This document shows positions 32,505 to 43,348 of a DNA stretch of 64,000 bases, one piece after another. Position 1 is the stretch's first letter, and each line of letters opens with the position of its first letter. The stretch comes from Agriotes lineatus (Eukaryota > Arthropoda > Insecta > Coleoptera > Elateridae): NCBI GenBank assembly GCA_940337035.1, contig CALNHX010002293.1, positions 1-64,000 of the forward strand, written 5' to 3'. The translations under genes were made by a program, and so were the position numbers. The notes under the pieces were generated by a model, which was not told the origin of the DNA, did no database searches, and worked only from the letters and a program-made list of their open reading frames with translations.

Positions 32505-33355
32505 TCATGTTAATGCATTATCTGAAGACCACGCAGATGTGTTCTTAACAATAGTACAACTATCCTTCGAAGTTTGGTTTACTGTTGGACTGGATATTAT
32601 ACATGAGAGGTCATCGGCATACTGAAAACCGGATGTAATTTCTAAATGTTGAGGTAGATCATTAACATATAAAATAAATAGGAGGGGGCACAGTATTGAC
32701 TCTTGCAGGACACCCAACCGTATGGACTTTTTACAAGAAAAGTAATATCTGACTTCACCCCCATTTACGTAGCTTAAACATACCTGCTGTGTTCTGCCAG
32801 TTAAGAAAGATTTTAAAAACTTGAGCGGTACACCTCTAATGCCATAACAATGTAGTTTGTCCATTAATATTTCGTGATCTAACGAGTTGAATGCTTTAGA
32901 AAAGTCAAAGTATATACCTGTTACACATTCCCCCTTGTCAAGACACTCAACTATGTTTTTTAAGGAGCTATATATAGCACTCTTAGTTGATTTACCTGGT
33001 ATATTTCCATGCTGACACTTAGACAATACATTATGCTGTACTAAAAATTTTAACAGCCTATTGTACACTAGTTTCTCAACAACTTTAGAAAATACAGATG
33101 GCAGCGTTATTTGCCTGTAGTTTTAATGTCAACTTTTGAGCCTTTCTTATGGACTGGTATAGTCTTTACATGTTTCAGTTGATCTGGAAACTCCCCAGAT
33201 GCAAAACAAGTATTAATTGATTGAGCTAGAGGCTCTGTAATTTCATGAGCAACTGATTTCAGCAGGGAACAGGGTACTCCATCCAAGCCAGCCGAATTTT
33301 TATTTGAGATATGTTTGATAACTTCCACAACATCTTGAGAATTTGTTGGTACCAA
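32505..33355 (-). pseudogene. LINE D reverse transcriptase
   Basis: The right frame (33355-33107) has KNSAGLDGVPCSLLKSV and the start of the fingers. After a short frameshifted gap the left frame (33068-32505) has YFDFSKAFNSLDHEIL, SILCPLLFILYVNDLP and the catalytic QYADDLS, then WSSDNALT. The order is standard for a non-LTR RT. The YADD aspartates are intact, but the expected RPISLL-type region is disrupted and a stop follows ALT. It is interrupted on its left by the LTR-type insertion and on its right by the MULE. Confidence 0.85.
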
Positions 33356-33891
33356 GAAAAAACTGGGTCTAGGAAAGTTTACCGAATCTCAATTTATCGA
33401 ACGCAATTGACCGAACTCAATTGATCGAAAATCAATTTATCGAAAACGCAATTTACCGAAACGCAATTTATCGAATCACAATTAATCGAATGGCAATTTA
33501 TCGAATCATAAATCTGAAATAGTAATTTTACTATTATATATATTTATATACTACTGTAAAGCCTGTTAGCGTTACCCAGGAGACACCACGTGGAGGTCGG
33601 CTTACTAGTCTCCCTTTTTTATATTTTGCTTTATTTTTAAATTTTTTTGTATTTATCTAAATTTTTAAGTTTGTTTGTATTTTTTTGTTTGTTGTTTATA
33701 GTATTTTCATTATCGAATGATTTACAGTTATATTTAGGATTAGCTATTATATTTTAGCAAGTACTAATATTTTTTTATTTTTCTAAATTTTTTAAGTTTT
33801 TTTGTGTTTTTTATTCTAATGTTTGTTATTTATAATATTTTAATTAACAAATGATTACATTATTGTTATATTTACACTTATTTATAATATT

Positions 33892-35355
33892 TTAATAACT
33901 GGTATTATGTGCAATACCACGCAGATAATTGGATATATTATTTCGATCAAAATTTTCAGCCAGCCGTTTTATTCTTTCAGCACAGTCTTTATACTTTTTA
34001 CGACTAGTAGTCGCTTGTTGTCCGGCTACATACTGTTCTATTTGCATTTCGTGAAGTCCCTGTTCCCTTTGGATTGCTTGAATAAATTTCCAGATATTTG
34101 GATGTTCTGCAGAAATTTGTTGCTCAAAACCTCGATGCCAACCTTCTACAGCATTGTTGGTTTTTGGCAATCCTTGAACTACTGCATCAAAACAATTCCA
34201 TAAAATGTGTGGAAATCGTGGTTCACGACGATGGCGTCTATGTGGACGTCCTATCCACGTATCCTCAAAGTAATCCACAACAGGTTGCAATTCTGGTGGC
34301 AGAGTATCATCGTCACATAACGTTTCAAAAGCTTCGATCACATATTGGGTAGGAACAAATGCTATTGCAGAAAGTAGTCTCGCTGTTAGCGCGAAATCTG
34401 CATCTGTTTCATATCTTGCTTTTAAACCGTGTAACTGGATTTGGCGATAGATACATTGGCAAAAATGAAACAAGCAACCACGCTGCGTTGAGTGAGGGAA
34501 TTCACTGGTTATTGCATTAACCATGGCACGTTCAAAATCTGTCATTATAGTTGATGGTGCAACAAGGGGTTGCAATTCTTTTATTTCTCTTAATAATCGA
34601 ACATATGTACCTTCTGTTTTGTCAGGTAGCAACGCATATAACAAAGGTATGGCGTTATTTTGCTTTAATCCATGAATAGTATATAACTGATGAAAAAGAT
34701 GTGGGACTGTTTTAAATGTACCGTCGGCATACCAATGCGGGGACTCGGCCAAAAGTTGTAGGTTGTTCCTCGTACTAAATATTACAATTTGATCTTGTGC
34801 AGCACCAGAATCAAACAATAAAAACGGTTCCCCACGTTTGGTGATCGTAAATTCTTGGGGAAAAACGATAGTACTGCGATCAGTTGGTAACGCTGGAGGA
34901 CCATTCTGCTTTTGACGGATATTTCGTATTGTCCTTTTTATATTGTCTACCCTTGAAAGTTGGGTTGCAGCTGCTTGACTAACTGTTGCTGAAGCATTGG
35001 ACACAATGTAGTGAGGTGCGTCCTGAGTAAGTTTAGCACTGCTACGGATGTTATCCATAACTTGACTTACTTCTACATGCGCTGCGTCTGCAGTATGGTT
35101 ATGATTGCCACTTTTTTTACTCACTTCATCTTCAATTGTAATAACACGAGCCCCACATTTTCTCTTTCTGTAGTTTTCACATCTCCAATAAATTGTCGTC
35201 TCAGCTTTCTTATCTTGGTAATATAAATGTCCGTCCACATGTAATTTTTTCTTGCCCTTTTCACTATTTATAAATTCTAAAGGCATTGTGTCAAATTTGA
35301 GTTGCACTTCACAGAATGTAAAAATAGCAAATGAATATTCTTCCATAAGGGACAA
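33892..35355 (-). CDS. MULE transposase with FLYWCH zinc finger
   Basis: This is an uninterrupted 487-residue frame. The second Met (residue 24, MPLEFINSEKG) is the likelier start because the FLYWCH domain begins there. Residues about 28-88 hold the FLYWCH-type Cys/His finger (YWRCENYRKRKCGAR ... NHNH), which would bind DNA. Residues about 200-410 hold the MULE catalytic domain: Asp211 in YADGTFKTVP, Asp273 in IMTDFERAM, the CxxH pair in RGCLFHFCQ (294/297), and Glu404 in NNAVEGWH. All DDE residues are therefore present. It is expected to cut and integrate the surrounding element by binding the iteron-bearing ends. Length is typical for insect FLYWCH-MULE proteins. It is the only apparently intact transposase here. 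Confidence 0.9.
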   Translation of the reverse strand: MSLMEEYSFAIFTFCEVQLKFDTMPLEFINSEKGKKKLHVDGHLYYQDKKAETTIYWRCENYRKRKCGARVITIEDEVSKKSGNHNHTADAAHVEVSQVMDNIRSSAKLTQDAPHYIVSNASATVSQAAATQLSRVDNIKRTIRNIRQKQNGPPALPTDRSTIVFPQEFTITKRGEPFLLFDSGAAQDQIVIFSTRNNLQLLAESPHWYADGTFKTVPHLFHQLYTIHGLKQNNAIPLLYALLPDKTEGTYVRLLREIKELQPLVAPSTIMTDFERAMVNAITSEFPHSTQRGCLFHFCQCIYRQIQLHGLKARYETDADFALTARLLSAIAFVPTQYVIEAFETLCDDDTLPPELQPVVDYFEDTWIGRPHRRHRREPRFPHILWNCFDAVVQGLPKTNNAVEGWHRGFEQQISAEHPNIWKFIQAIQREQGLHEMQIEQYVAGQQATTSRKKYKDCAERIKRLAENFDRNNISNYLRGIAHNTSY

Positions 35356-35365
35356 GAAATTTATA

Positions 35366-35652
35366 CTCCTAGTAAGTAATTATACAGCGATTAACGATAA
35401 TTACCGTAAGAATTTTACAAAAGAAAGAATTCTTGCAAGCATGCGCTTTCACTAATAGATTCTTAGATCTTACCCCTAGTAAGTAATTATACAGCGATTA
35501 ACGATAATTACCGTAAGAATTTTACAAAAGAAAGAATTCTTGCAAGCATGCGCTTTCACTAATAGATTCTTAGATCTTACCCCTAGTAAGTAATTATACA
35601 GCGATTAACGATAATTACCGTAAGAATTTTACAAAAGAAAGAATTCTTGCAA
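35366..35652 (+). repeat. 107 bp tandem repeat in the MULE
   Basis: AGTAAGTAATTATACAGCGA begins at 35371, 35478 and 35585, giving 2.7 nearly identical units. The array starts just upstream of the transposase start, so it lies in the promoter/5' leader of the transposase. Each unit contains inverted TTACGGTAATTATCGTTAAT-like sequence (plus strand ATTAACGATAATTACCGTAA). Confidence 0.92.
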
Positions 35653-36069
35653 TTTAAGTATTTTCAGAATAATACAGTTCGGAGAAAAAATGCAATTTTA
35701 GGTCTGTAATGGTATCTGAATCTGAACCAGTACTCGAATCTTACTCGTTGAGATTCGAATCATCTTACCACTCCAAATTAAAACTAAAAAATCTGGAGAA
35801 TGTAAAAACAAGCAAATATATTAAAAAGGAAGATTAGCAAGCCGACCTCCACGTGGTGTTCTTCTGAGTAACGCTAACAGGCTTTACAGTAGTATTTATT
35901 TTAACATTTCATATTTCGGATTCGATAAATTGCCATTCGATAAATTGTGATTCGATAAATTGCGTTTCGGTAAATTGCGTTTTCGATAAATTGATTTTCG
36001 ATCAATTGAGTTCGGTCAATTGCGTTCGATAAATTGAGATTCGGTAAACTTTCCGGTAACGGAAAACAC

Positions 36070-36570
36070 TGTATGGTAAAAAATATTAAATTTAGACGAA
36101 TTCTTTGCTCCTCTCCTATCTGAAATAGTAAACTGATTGGCAAACATTTCCGCAAGTTGCTGTGGTTCTTCTATAATGCTACCCTGATGAGTAATTAGTT
36201 TAACTGGTTCGGAAGGTACATTATACCCCGTTTCATGCCTAATAATATCCCACACTGCACCAGATTTATTGTGTGAATATGCTACTTTACTATTGTTAAA
36301 TTTCTTTTTTTCTTCAGAGGGAAATTTGTAGAATAACTTTTTTTGGGCCCTATAATAGTTTAATAAATCAGTATTACTTTTATCACTCAAATATATCTGA
36401 TGCAGGTCCCTTAATTTATCAGACATAGCAATAATTTCATTTGAGATCCAAGGTAATTTTGTCTTTTTCTTGTTAATGGTATATTTCTTGTTTGGAAATG
36501 CACACTCAATGTGGTAGTAAAATGTAGAGAAAAATATATCAAAGTGATTGTTTATATAAGAATGTGACAT
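36070..36570 (-). pseudogene. LINE D ORF2 linker between endonuclease and RT
   Basis: The frame reads FPNKKYTINKKKTKLPWISN, LLNYYRAQKKLFYKFPSEEK, VWDIIRHETGY and LAEMFANQF. These are the conserved linker motifs (PWxxxE/D, YxxxKxxYxxx, WxxIxxE, FNxFF) between endonuclease and RT in CR1/Jockey LINEs. The last residues of the open frame run into the MULE end and are not LINE. Confidence 0.8.
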
Positions 36571-36821
36571 ATTAACCTAGGTTTCATTTGCCAACATATT
36601 TTTAAAGTGTAACTTGCCTGTTTGGTCAAAAGTTCTTTTTGAAATTGTTAAGTGTGATGTATGATGGTCTACAATATTGGTATATAAGATTTGACCAAAA
36701 TGGTCAGACATGGAGCTATCTAACAATACCTTTAAGATTACTGAATATATTACCTATACAGGTCTCAGATGTTAAACCAATACGTGTAGGTTCATTAATA
36801 TGATGTTTCAACCCAAAGGAG

Positions 36822-37367
36822 TCAAAAATATTCAACAATCTCAACGCGTCTCGTGATACCAGCGAGAAATTTACATTGATCGCCACAAATAAACAAATAT
36901 TTTGTTTTTAGATGTACTAATTCTAATAGAATTAACAAATTATCAATAAATACTTCTATATTACCACTACGTGATCTATAAATACAAATACACAAGTACT
37001 TAATTGACCTGACAGTAACCAGGCCAGAACAGAACTTGAAATCTTTCTCTATACAACTTAAGTTAATTCTGCACTCCTTGAACGAATGAGCTAAACTATT
37101 GTGCGCAAATATTGCTACTCCACCATTCTTATGTATTATTCTAGAATAACTGCTAATTAATTTATAGTTAGGTAAGTTATAAGTAGTAATACTAGTACTG
37201 TTCAAGTTGTGCTCGCTAAAGCAGCAAATTTTAGGATAATCGTACTTACTAAGAAAAACATCTAAGCAATTTGACTTATTATTTAGGGTACAAATATTTA
37301 GGTGAAAAATGGTTAAATTACCACTTTTTAAGTTGACAGCGCTAACTTCATCGTTGCTCTTATTCAC
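36822..37367 (-). pseudogene. LINE D endonuclease
   Basis: The frame begins SGNLTIFHLNICTLNNKSNC and continues ICCFSEHNLNS, GGVAIFAHNS, CICIYRSRSGN and FICGDQCKFL. This is the APE-type endonuclease order (N-terminal N, catalytic E of SEH, Y-R, G-D). The GDFN box is altered to GDQC and the frame is lost after it, so the enzyme is dead. The His-containing C-terminus (SDH) is only faintly recognisable in the frameshifted sequence toward 36700. Confidence 0.82.
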
Positions 37368-37433
37368 ACAGGATAAGTTATTCGTTATTGCTATTTTGGT
37401 TTTATTTACACTAGTACTTGCAGAATTTAGCTG

Positions 37434-38561
37434 CTATGAAGAATCTGTCACTACATCCGAGTCCACCTCATACTGAATCTTATTGCGTTGTTTATCCACT
37501 ACTTTTTTCAATGTTGGGCACTTTATGTCATATGCTGTATGTCCAGTTTTTAGACCCAATTTATACCTGTCATTAGCCAAACAACAATGTATGCATTGCC
37601 ACTTGGAATTTTTACACTCTCTTGCATCATGATTCTCACTCATACATCTTCCACATATCTTCTTTTCAGTACATTCCTTTGCGGTATGTCCCAGTTGATA
37701 ACAGTTGTAACATCTGATGATATTGACATATTCAAAGCATCTACACGATTTATGTGCAATAAAGAGTCTTGCATCATTTTTCACCAATATATTATGAAAG
37801 GTTAGCGCATCACATTCGATAATTGCAAGATGTGTTTTTAAAATTTTTTTGGTGGTAATAATTTTAATCATAGTTGTTTCACTAAAAATACCCTGATTTT
37901 GACGTTTTAAGACTCCAATTCATCATGTTTGTAATCCATTTCTATTCCAACAATTTTTATTTTTGTGTTCTTTTTACTTGGTATTGTTGTTTTAAATTTG
38001 TTTCCTATGCTTTGTTCCAAATTTGACTTTAGAACATTGGCATCGCCTTCATCCCTGCATCTGATTACTACACTTCCATTTTTTGTTTCTCTCATGCCTT
38101 TTATTCCAATACCTAATTTAATTGGCCCACATTCTCTTTAATTGTCCTTTTTGTTTCAATATTTTCACAGGTTTCATTAGGCTTTACCACAACTATCCTT
38201 TCCTTAAGGGCATTTGCGTAACTTTTATTCTCAAATTTTTCTTTACCTCTACTTAATTTGGTAACAGCTACAACTACCTGTTGCTTCTTTACTTTCTCAA
38301 TTGTGTGGAGACAATTTTTGGTTTTTTCAACCAGATTATTAGTATTTTCCACAATTTTGTTAATGCTGGCAACCAGTTTAATATTTTGCAATACCACATG
38401 AAGACATTCGTCGCAGAACCATAATAAATTTACACTATTTGTGATATTTTTTGCTGCATTGTCCTTAATTTTCACACAGACTGTATGAAAAGGACAGTAT
38501 CTACATTTATATGTTTGTTACAAACTACAAAGTTGTCTGAACAAATGGAACACGTATCCAT
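37434..38561 (-). pseudogene. LINE D ORF1 with zinc knuckles and a PHD-like N-terminus
   Basis: From 38561 the strand reads MDTCSICSDNFVVCNKHI, then (after a frame change) KCRYCPFHTVCVK. This is a Cys/His-rich, PHD/RING-like module. A coiled, lysine-rich middle follows (IVENTNNLVEKTKN), then an RNA-binding-like segment (37907-38095), and C-terminal CCHC-type knuckles (CYNCYQLGHTAKEC, CGRCMSENHDAREC, and CIHC...H...C). The stop is at 37434. Three frames are needed, so it is a pseudogene. The architecture fits the nucleic-acid chaperone ORF1 of Jockey/CR1-group LINEs. Confidence 0.75.
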
Positions 38562-38639
38562 ATTGAAGGTTACACGTTCGTTCGTACAGATCCGTAGCCA
38601 CGGCTAAAGAAACTCATGTTGACATTTTCAGGTTAGCCA

Positions 38640-39740
38640 GCTGGCTTGTTTTTTAAGACAACTTTTCACAATTTTTTTGGTGTTTTATGTGTAACCCTTA
38701 TTTGGACAGATACTATTTCACTACTAGAACACTATAGAAGATGTTACAAGAAATATTCTGTAGTTAAAATAACAATTTTTCGTGATATTTGCAGCAGCAA
38801 AACACAGCTGTTAACATCAACCTTGGCCTTCAGCCTCGAGTCTCTAAGGCAGTTGCGATTATTACAGCTAAATAAGTAGGTACGCATTCTCAGAATATTG
38901 TGGTTTCCTAATATAGTTACAGTTGCTTAATTTTTGCTATAAGTAAGGATAAAGCTACACTATAAGCGAAAACGAATTATGAATTATAATGTAGCCAGCC
39001 AGAAGTGAGTGATCTAGATCGATACATAACTTAAGGAGAACGATGTAAATGAACCCATTTTATACATGTACAGGTATTACAAATGCATCGCTGCGAGCAC
39101 AATACATCTACGGCCCTCATCGCAAAATTTATCATCGGAGTTCTCCTATGTTCTGTATTCCGTCAAGTACACTGTATAAGAAAGGAATGCCAAGCAGCCG
39201 CCTTTATTCGTCTTTACTGAATTAGAAGCAAAAGAAAACGCAAACAAGACGTTTATAACTTCAAATATTTTATGTACACAGTAATAATCATAAAGTAAAC
39301 ACAGAAAACCATCTAACCAAAGACTGGCTAAGAAAGAAAAACTTAAGCCGTGAAGTATTACAATTCTGGAGACTATTCAACACTATAACATATAAGCCAA
39401 TCATAGTGCAGATATTTGCTTTTTTCAACCAATAACAGCAGTATATCACTGAATATTGGGCACCATGCTAAATATTCACAAAACAATGTACGTACTCAAA
39501 AACTAAATAGCCTTGTTGTGAAATATCGCTTAGCAACAGTTAGTTCTGTCCTTAGCGATATCGCTAGGTTAGGTAAAACTAAACACCAACAAACTGTGTG
39601 AACAAAGTTTGGCATGAGTTAAAAATTTTAAAATGTTGTCTTTTGGAAGTATTCTGCTGAATTTAATTGAGGATGAATATTAATTGTTGGATTATTTTTC
39701 AATAAAGTTAATCGTTATGTATTAATATTGTTAAATAGTT
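38640..39740. other. No gene recognised
   Basis: AT-rich sequence beyond the 5' end of LINE D. The 77-codon frame at 38646-38879 has no family motif. I see nothing to classify. Confidence 0.35.
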
Positions 39741-39746
39741 GTCCCA

Positions 39747-39958
39747 AATACCACTCGAAGTGGATATATTTTTTTTAAGTATTTTGCCATTTCCATAGAA
39801 ACTATTGCAAATTTCACTCAACAAAATCACTATTAAATGTCACTCGCCTTCTGCTCATGACATTTTTGATATAATTTTGTTTCGTGAAATTTAAACGGAA
39901 TAATTTACAAGGAAACGGCAAAATATTTGTCAAAAATATATCCACTACTTGTGGTATT
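39747..39958. mobile_element. 212 bp palindromic MITE
   Basis: AATACCACTCGAAGTGGATA on the left pairs with TATCCACTACTTGTGGTATT on the right. Imperfect pairing continues inward (TATTTTGCCATTTCC / GGAAACGGCAAAATA). It is non-coding. Adjacent CCC on both sides is too short to call a target duplication. Confidence 0.8.
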
Positions 39959-39959
39959 A

Positions 39960-42630
39960 CCCTTGATAATTAACCTGCTAACTAGAAATTATGTACAGTA
40001 CGCAAACAATTAATATAAAAAATATACTTAATAAATGGTAAGCGCCAATTATTAAGAGAATGTTGTAGTATCGAACTTATGGGTGAAACAAACAAGTTGG
40101 ACCAAGCTTTACTAGATTAGCAGATAAACAACCAACTGGAAGGCATGAATACACATTTAAGGAACAAATTGGGCGCTATGTTAAATATTCTCACAGCTTT
40201 AATGTGGCAGGTTAAGGCGCACAATGAGTTACAGTACCGATGATGGTATCAAATGAGGAGTGACATTTCAAAACGCAGTTTTTGATTAAAATAATATTCT
40301 GAATTATTCACAAATTACTGTAATTGTCTTGCTGTTATGGTGGCTACTCACGGTAGTTGTAAGACGGCTTGTGGTAAATTACGATGAGGCTTCTAACGAA
40401 TATATTTTTTATGAGTCCCCATCATAAACCAGCATTAAAATTTAAAAAAAAACTGCGTTTTGTTCCAACTTTGAGTGTTAGTATAAATGGTATTTTACAG
40501 TTGTCTAAATGAGATCTTTTAGAACATGTAAACTGGATAAAGAAAATCTCCTCATGTAGACAAGTGTAAAAGAATATTTACACGATTTTTGTAACAGTAA
40601 TTCATTAACAAGGTGTTACGGATATTTTGTAGCTTTCCCTGTATTAGAGAAAATTTGCTAGTTGAATTTTATTTTTAATCTTTAGTAGGTGGCTTCAATT
40701 TGTAATTGTGCATGCTTTAATGAAGACTTAGTTGTATTTTAGTTTTAAGCATTTCATTATAATTAATAGGTGGTTTCGCATGCAATTCCCCCAGCAAGTA
40801 ACTAAATTTCATCTTTTGCATTTATTCTGCTCCAATTCTACATACATTCACGCCTAGTGGTTAGGCAACCTTAGGCGCATTTATTAACAACAATTTCCTG
40901 GCCTGATTTATTACAATTGGAGTGCTGTTATCTCATGGTACAGTTCAATTTTTCAGCAGGTTTTTTGAGGCTCCTTTCCAAAATTTTGGGAAGTGTTTGA
41001 TAATCTGGGATTTTGTTAAATGTTTGGTTGGATTTCTCACGTTCTTTTATTCAAAATATCGTGCAAGCTGGTTGTACCCTGGCAGTTTAGTGCTTCGAAA
41101 AGCCCGTTTGTTTGGCTCCACTCCCTTTTGTTATATGGAGGATCTAGAAGTACAAGTGCTCTTTTATGACGTTCGTAATTATTATTAGTTTTTGTTGGTT
41201 TACTTACGTCAGACGCTCTGGCGGATTTATTTCGGCCCAACGTTACCCTTGCACGGTCGCGCTGGCTACTTTTCAACTTTAGGTAAGCTGACGATAGCTC
41301 CTGTTTTATAATGGGGGCTTATTTAGGAAATGTGTACGTTTTCAGCCAATTTTTGTTGTGAACCAATCTATCGCTGAAATCCAGCCATGTGCACCCGTAA
41401 TCGACAAATTGCAATTGAATTTCGCAATCTACCCCCTTGGATTTCGCTAGAGGTATAAGAGTTCGCCCTACGTCTACCTGCAATCCCCACCCTGCCTCCC
41501 CTGGCGTCGACGTAAGGCTACCTACGTCGCTCGAGCTGCTACTAGGAGCCGATGTACTTGGCCCTCACCTCTCTGCTGCCCCAGGTGCGCAAGCTGCAAG
41601 GAAGCAAGTGTGATAATTAAATTTGGGTGTGTACTTCTGCAGACGAATCACTCGTTTAGATATTATAAGAGCACGCTGTATTCACTTAAGTACTCCAATC
41701 AGTCTCTCCGACGAACCAAGCATGCACCACCGGCTCACTGATGTCGTAGGACGCCCTTGTAAATACAGTTCCTTATGCTGCAAGCTCCTAGTCTGCAGGA
41801 ATCGAATAACTTTTTATCTGCGATTGAAAACTGTCAGGAATTAAAACTGCCACACAACGGGTACGCTTCCATACATCAACCGCCTTCAACTTCAACTCAG
41901 GTATAGATGTGACTATCCACCAGTGACTGTAGTGCCCTTTATCCAAATCCAACAGAATATTACTGACCTCCAACAAGAAGTTCGATGCAGTCCACCTCAA
42001 ATAAGGTATATTACATGTCAAGCACGATACAAAGTGTATCGTGATTACAAGTATTAAAAGTGGTCTTTTGCAAGACAAGAAGGCTTGTTGAAGAACGTGA
42101 GGACGCGTTAACTTCCGACCACTTTTTCTAAGCCACCAAGTCAAGCATAGACACCTTCATGGCGCGTGTTCCATTTTCAATGCAAGATGACGGTATAATC
42201 ATGCATACCATGCAGTTCATCATTGTCAAGTGATACTTGCCATAAAAAGCTTACTTGAAGTAACTTTCTCATTATTGTTTACTTGTAGGTATTTAACGGT
42301 TACACAGGCAACTAATTAACAAAACATTTTCGCATGATTCGTAAAAAAGTATAAAAAGCAACAGAAAAATTGGCTCGTATTGATGTATATATGAATCTTC
42401 TTAAGAACAATAAACTTGCTTATTTTTCTTATTGCCCGATAGTACTACAGTTACTTGTTTTAAGCTAGTACAAGAGTCCAACTTACGGCAGAACATGTAT
42501 TTGTTTTTCTTTGATTTGCTGAACATCAAACTTATTACCGTGATGTAGCACATCGATCTGATTTTTCACTGAGGTCGTCACCTACATAATGTATTTATGA
42601 GAATGATAATAGTTATTTACTATACAAGTG
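39960..42630. other. No gene recognised
   Basis: Mostly AT-rich. GC-richer around 41190-41780, with frames at 40922-41188 (+) and 41788-42144 (-) that I do not recognise. A small hairpin, CACGATACAAAGTGTATCGTG, lies at about 42022-42042. Nothing allows a functional call. Confidence 0.3.
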
Positions 42631-42634
42631 GGAT

Positions 42635-42748
42635 AAGAGCATCATTAATATACGTGTATGTAAGGTACAAACGAGTGCGTAGCACGATTTATATAAGCAC
42701 ACAAGTATATTAATGATGCATTATCAATTATCACACATGTATTGTACA
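42635..42748. mobile_element. Palindromic element, about 114 bp
   Basis: GCATCATTAATATACGTGTA pairs with ATACTTGTGTGC... read in reverse (plus strand GCACACAAGTATATTAATGA TGC). The centre, ACGAGTGCGTAGCACG, lies near 42675. Outer parts (ATACAAGTGGGATAA / TTATCACACATGTAT) pair as well. It is non-coding and sits about 125 bp upstream of the Harbinger transposase fragment. Confidence 0.7.
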
Positions 42749-42873
42749 AAATTTTATCTACAACTGCCCTAAATTGAGAAAAGTGCTTTAAGAGAAATGT
42801 CAAATCTGTCAGATTATTGGTAGGTATGTGCTGCTTAATTATGAACAGTTATTTAGTCATTAATTCAATTTTA

Positions 42874-43348
42874 TAGGTTCCATTGATGGTACTAACATTC
42901 AAATTGAAAAACCTACAGAAAGATGTGTGGAATATTTTAATAGAAAAGACTATTACTCAATAGCATTGCGAGGTGTTTGTAACCATAAACTGAATTTTTT
43001 CGATGTTGATATCCTAGTTCCACACATGATGCTTGCATTTTTGGAAATTCATCACGTTATACTTAAATAACAGAATTATGTAATTATGATATGTTATTAC
43101 ATTCTTGGAGACAGTACATACTCGCTGCTGCCGCAGTTGTTCATCATACGGTGATAATGTTCACTTAACAGAAGCTTTTTAATAAAAAACTTAATGATGA
43201 TGGCCGTGAAAGTCTTAGAAAAAAAACTGTTCCTGTTGTGTATCGATTGACCATACCTTTGGATTACTAAAACAACGGTTCAGACAATTCTATCATGTAA
43301 AATTCTGAGGACACAGAATATGCAACTCCATTTTTGCGTGTTGTGTAT
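42874..43348 (+). pseudogene. PIF/Harbinger transposase fragment
   Basis: Following a splice-acceptor-like TTTTATAG, the strand reads GSIDGTNIQIEKPTERCVEY and FNRKDYYSIALRGVCNHKLN. This is the first catalytic Asp region of DDE_Tnp_4 (HARBI1-like) transposases. After frameshifts come HDACIFGNSSRY, YILGDSTYSLLPQL, FNKKLNDDGRESL and TFGLLKQRFRQFYH, all in the family's order. Catalytic blocks are split among frames, so it is dead. The 3' part resumes at 44392 beyond a GC-rich insertion. Confidence 0.8.

Larger units (their letters stand above)
33365..36060 (-). mobile_element. MULE DNA transposon with iteron-rich inverted repeats
   Basis: The inverted ends run inward from GGAAAGTTTACCGAATCTCA. 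About 137 bp at 33372-33508 and 35918-36054 differ at only one position that I can see. Each carries nine copies of a CAATTTATCGAA-like motif every 15-16 bp. A second inverted block, CCTGTTAGCGTTAC, lies further in (about 33565 and 35865). It encodes a full-length MULE transposase on the reverse strand. Flanking GAAAAAACT (33356-33364) and GAAAACACT (36061-36069) match at 8 of 9, a possible 9 bp duplication. If that is right, the outermost seven bases of the two ends differ. It sits inside LINE D. Confidence 0.9.
29347..38600 (-). mobile_element. LINE D: near-complete Jockey/CR1-like LINE, split by two insertions
   Basis: Read right to left this span gives ORF1 (38561-37434), endonuclease (37367-36822), linker (36570-36070), reverse transcriptase (33355-32505), ORF2 C-terminus (30141-29456) and a TAATATTACTACTATTAC-type tail at 29347. 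Removing the insertions at 30146-32486 and about 33365-36060 leaves roughly 4.2 kb, a normal length for a full-length LINE. The junction across the first insertion closes in frame as NDTKTVLVKFSNN, which shows that both flanks are one element. Frameshifts and stops mean it is inactive. Confidence 0.88.

Noticed and set aside
35366..35652. CRISPR-like array
   Set aside because: The 107 bp units are contiguous without spacers, the DNA is eukaryotic, and the array lies inside a transposon.
36016..36155. Open frames with repeated IYR / QFIERN peptides
   Set aside because: They are translations of the MULE iterons in the terminal inverted repeat.
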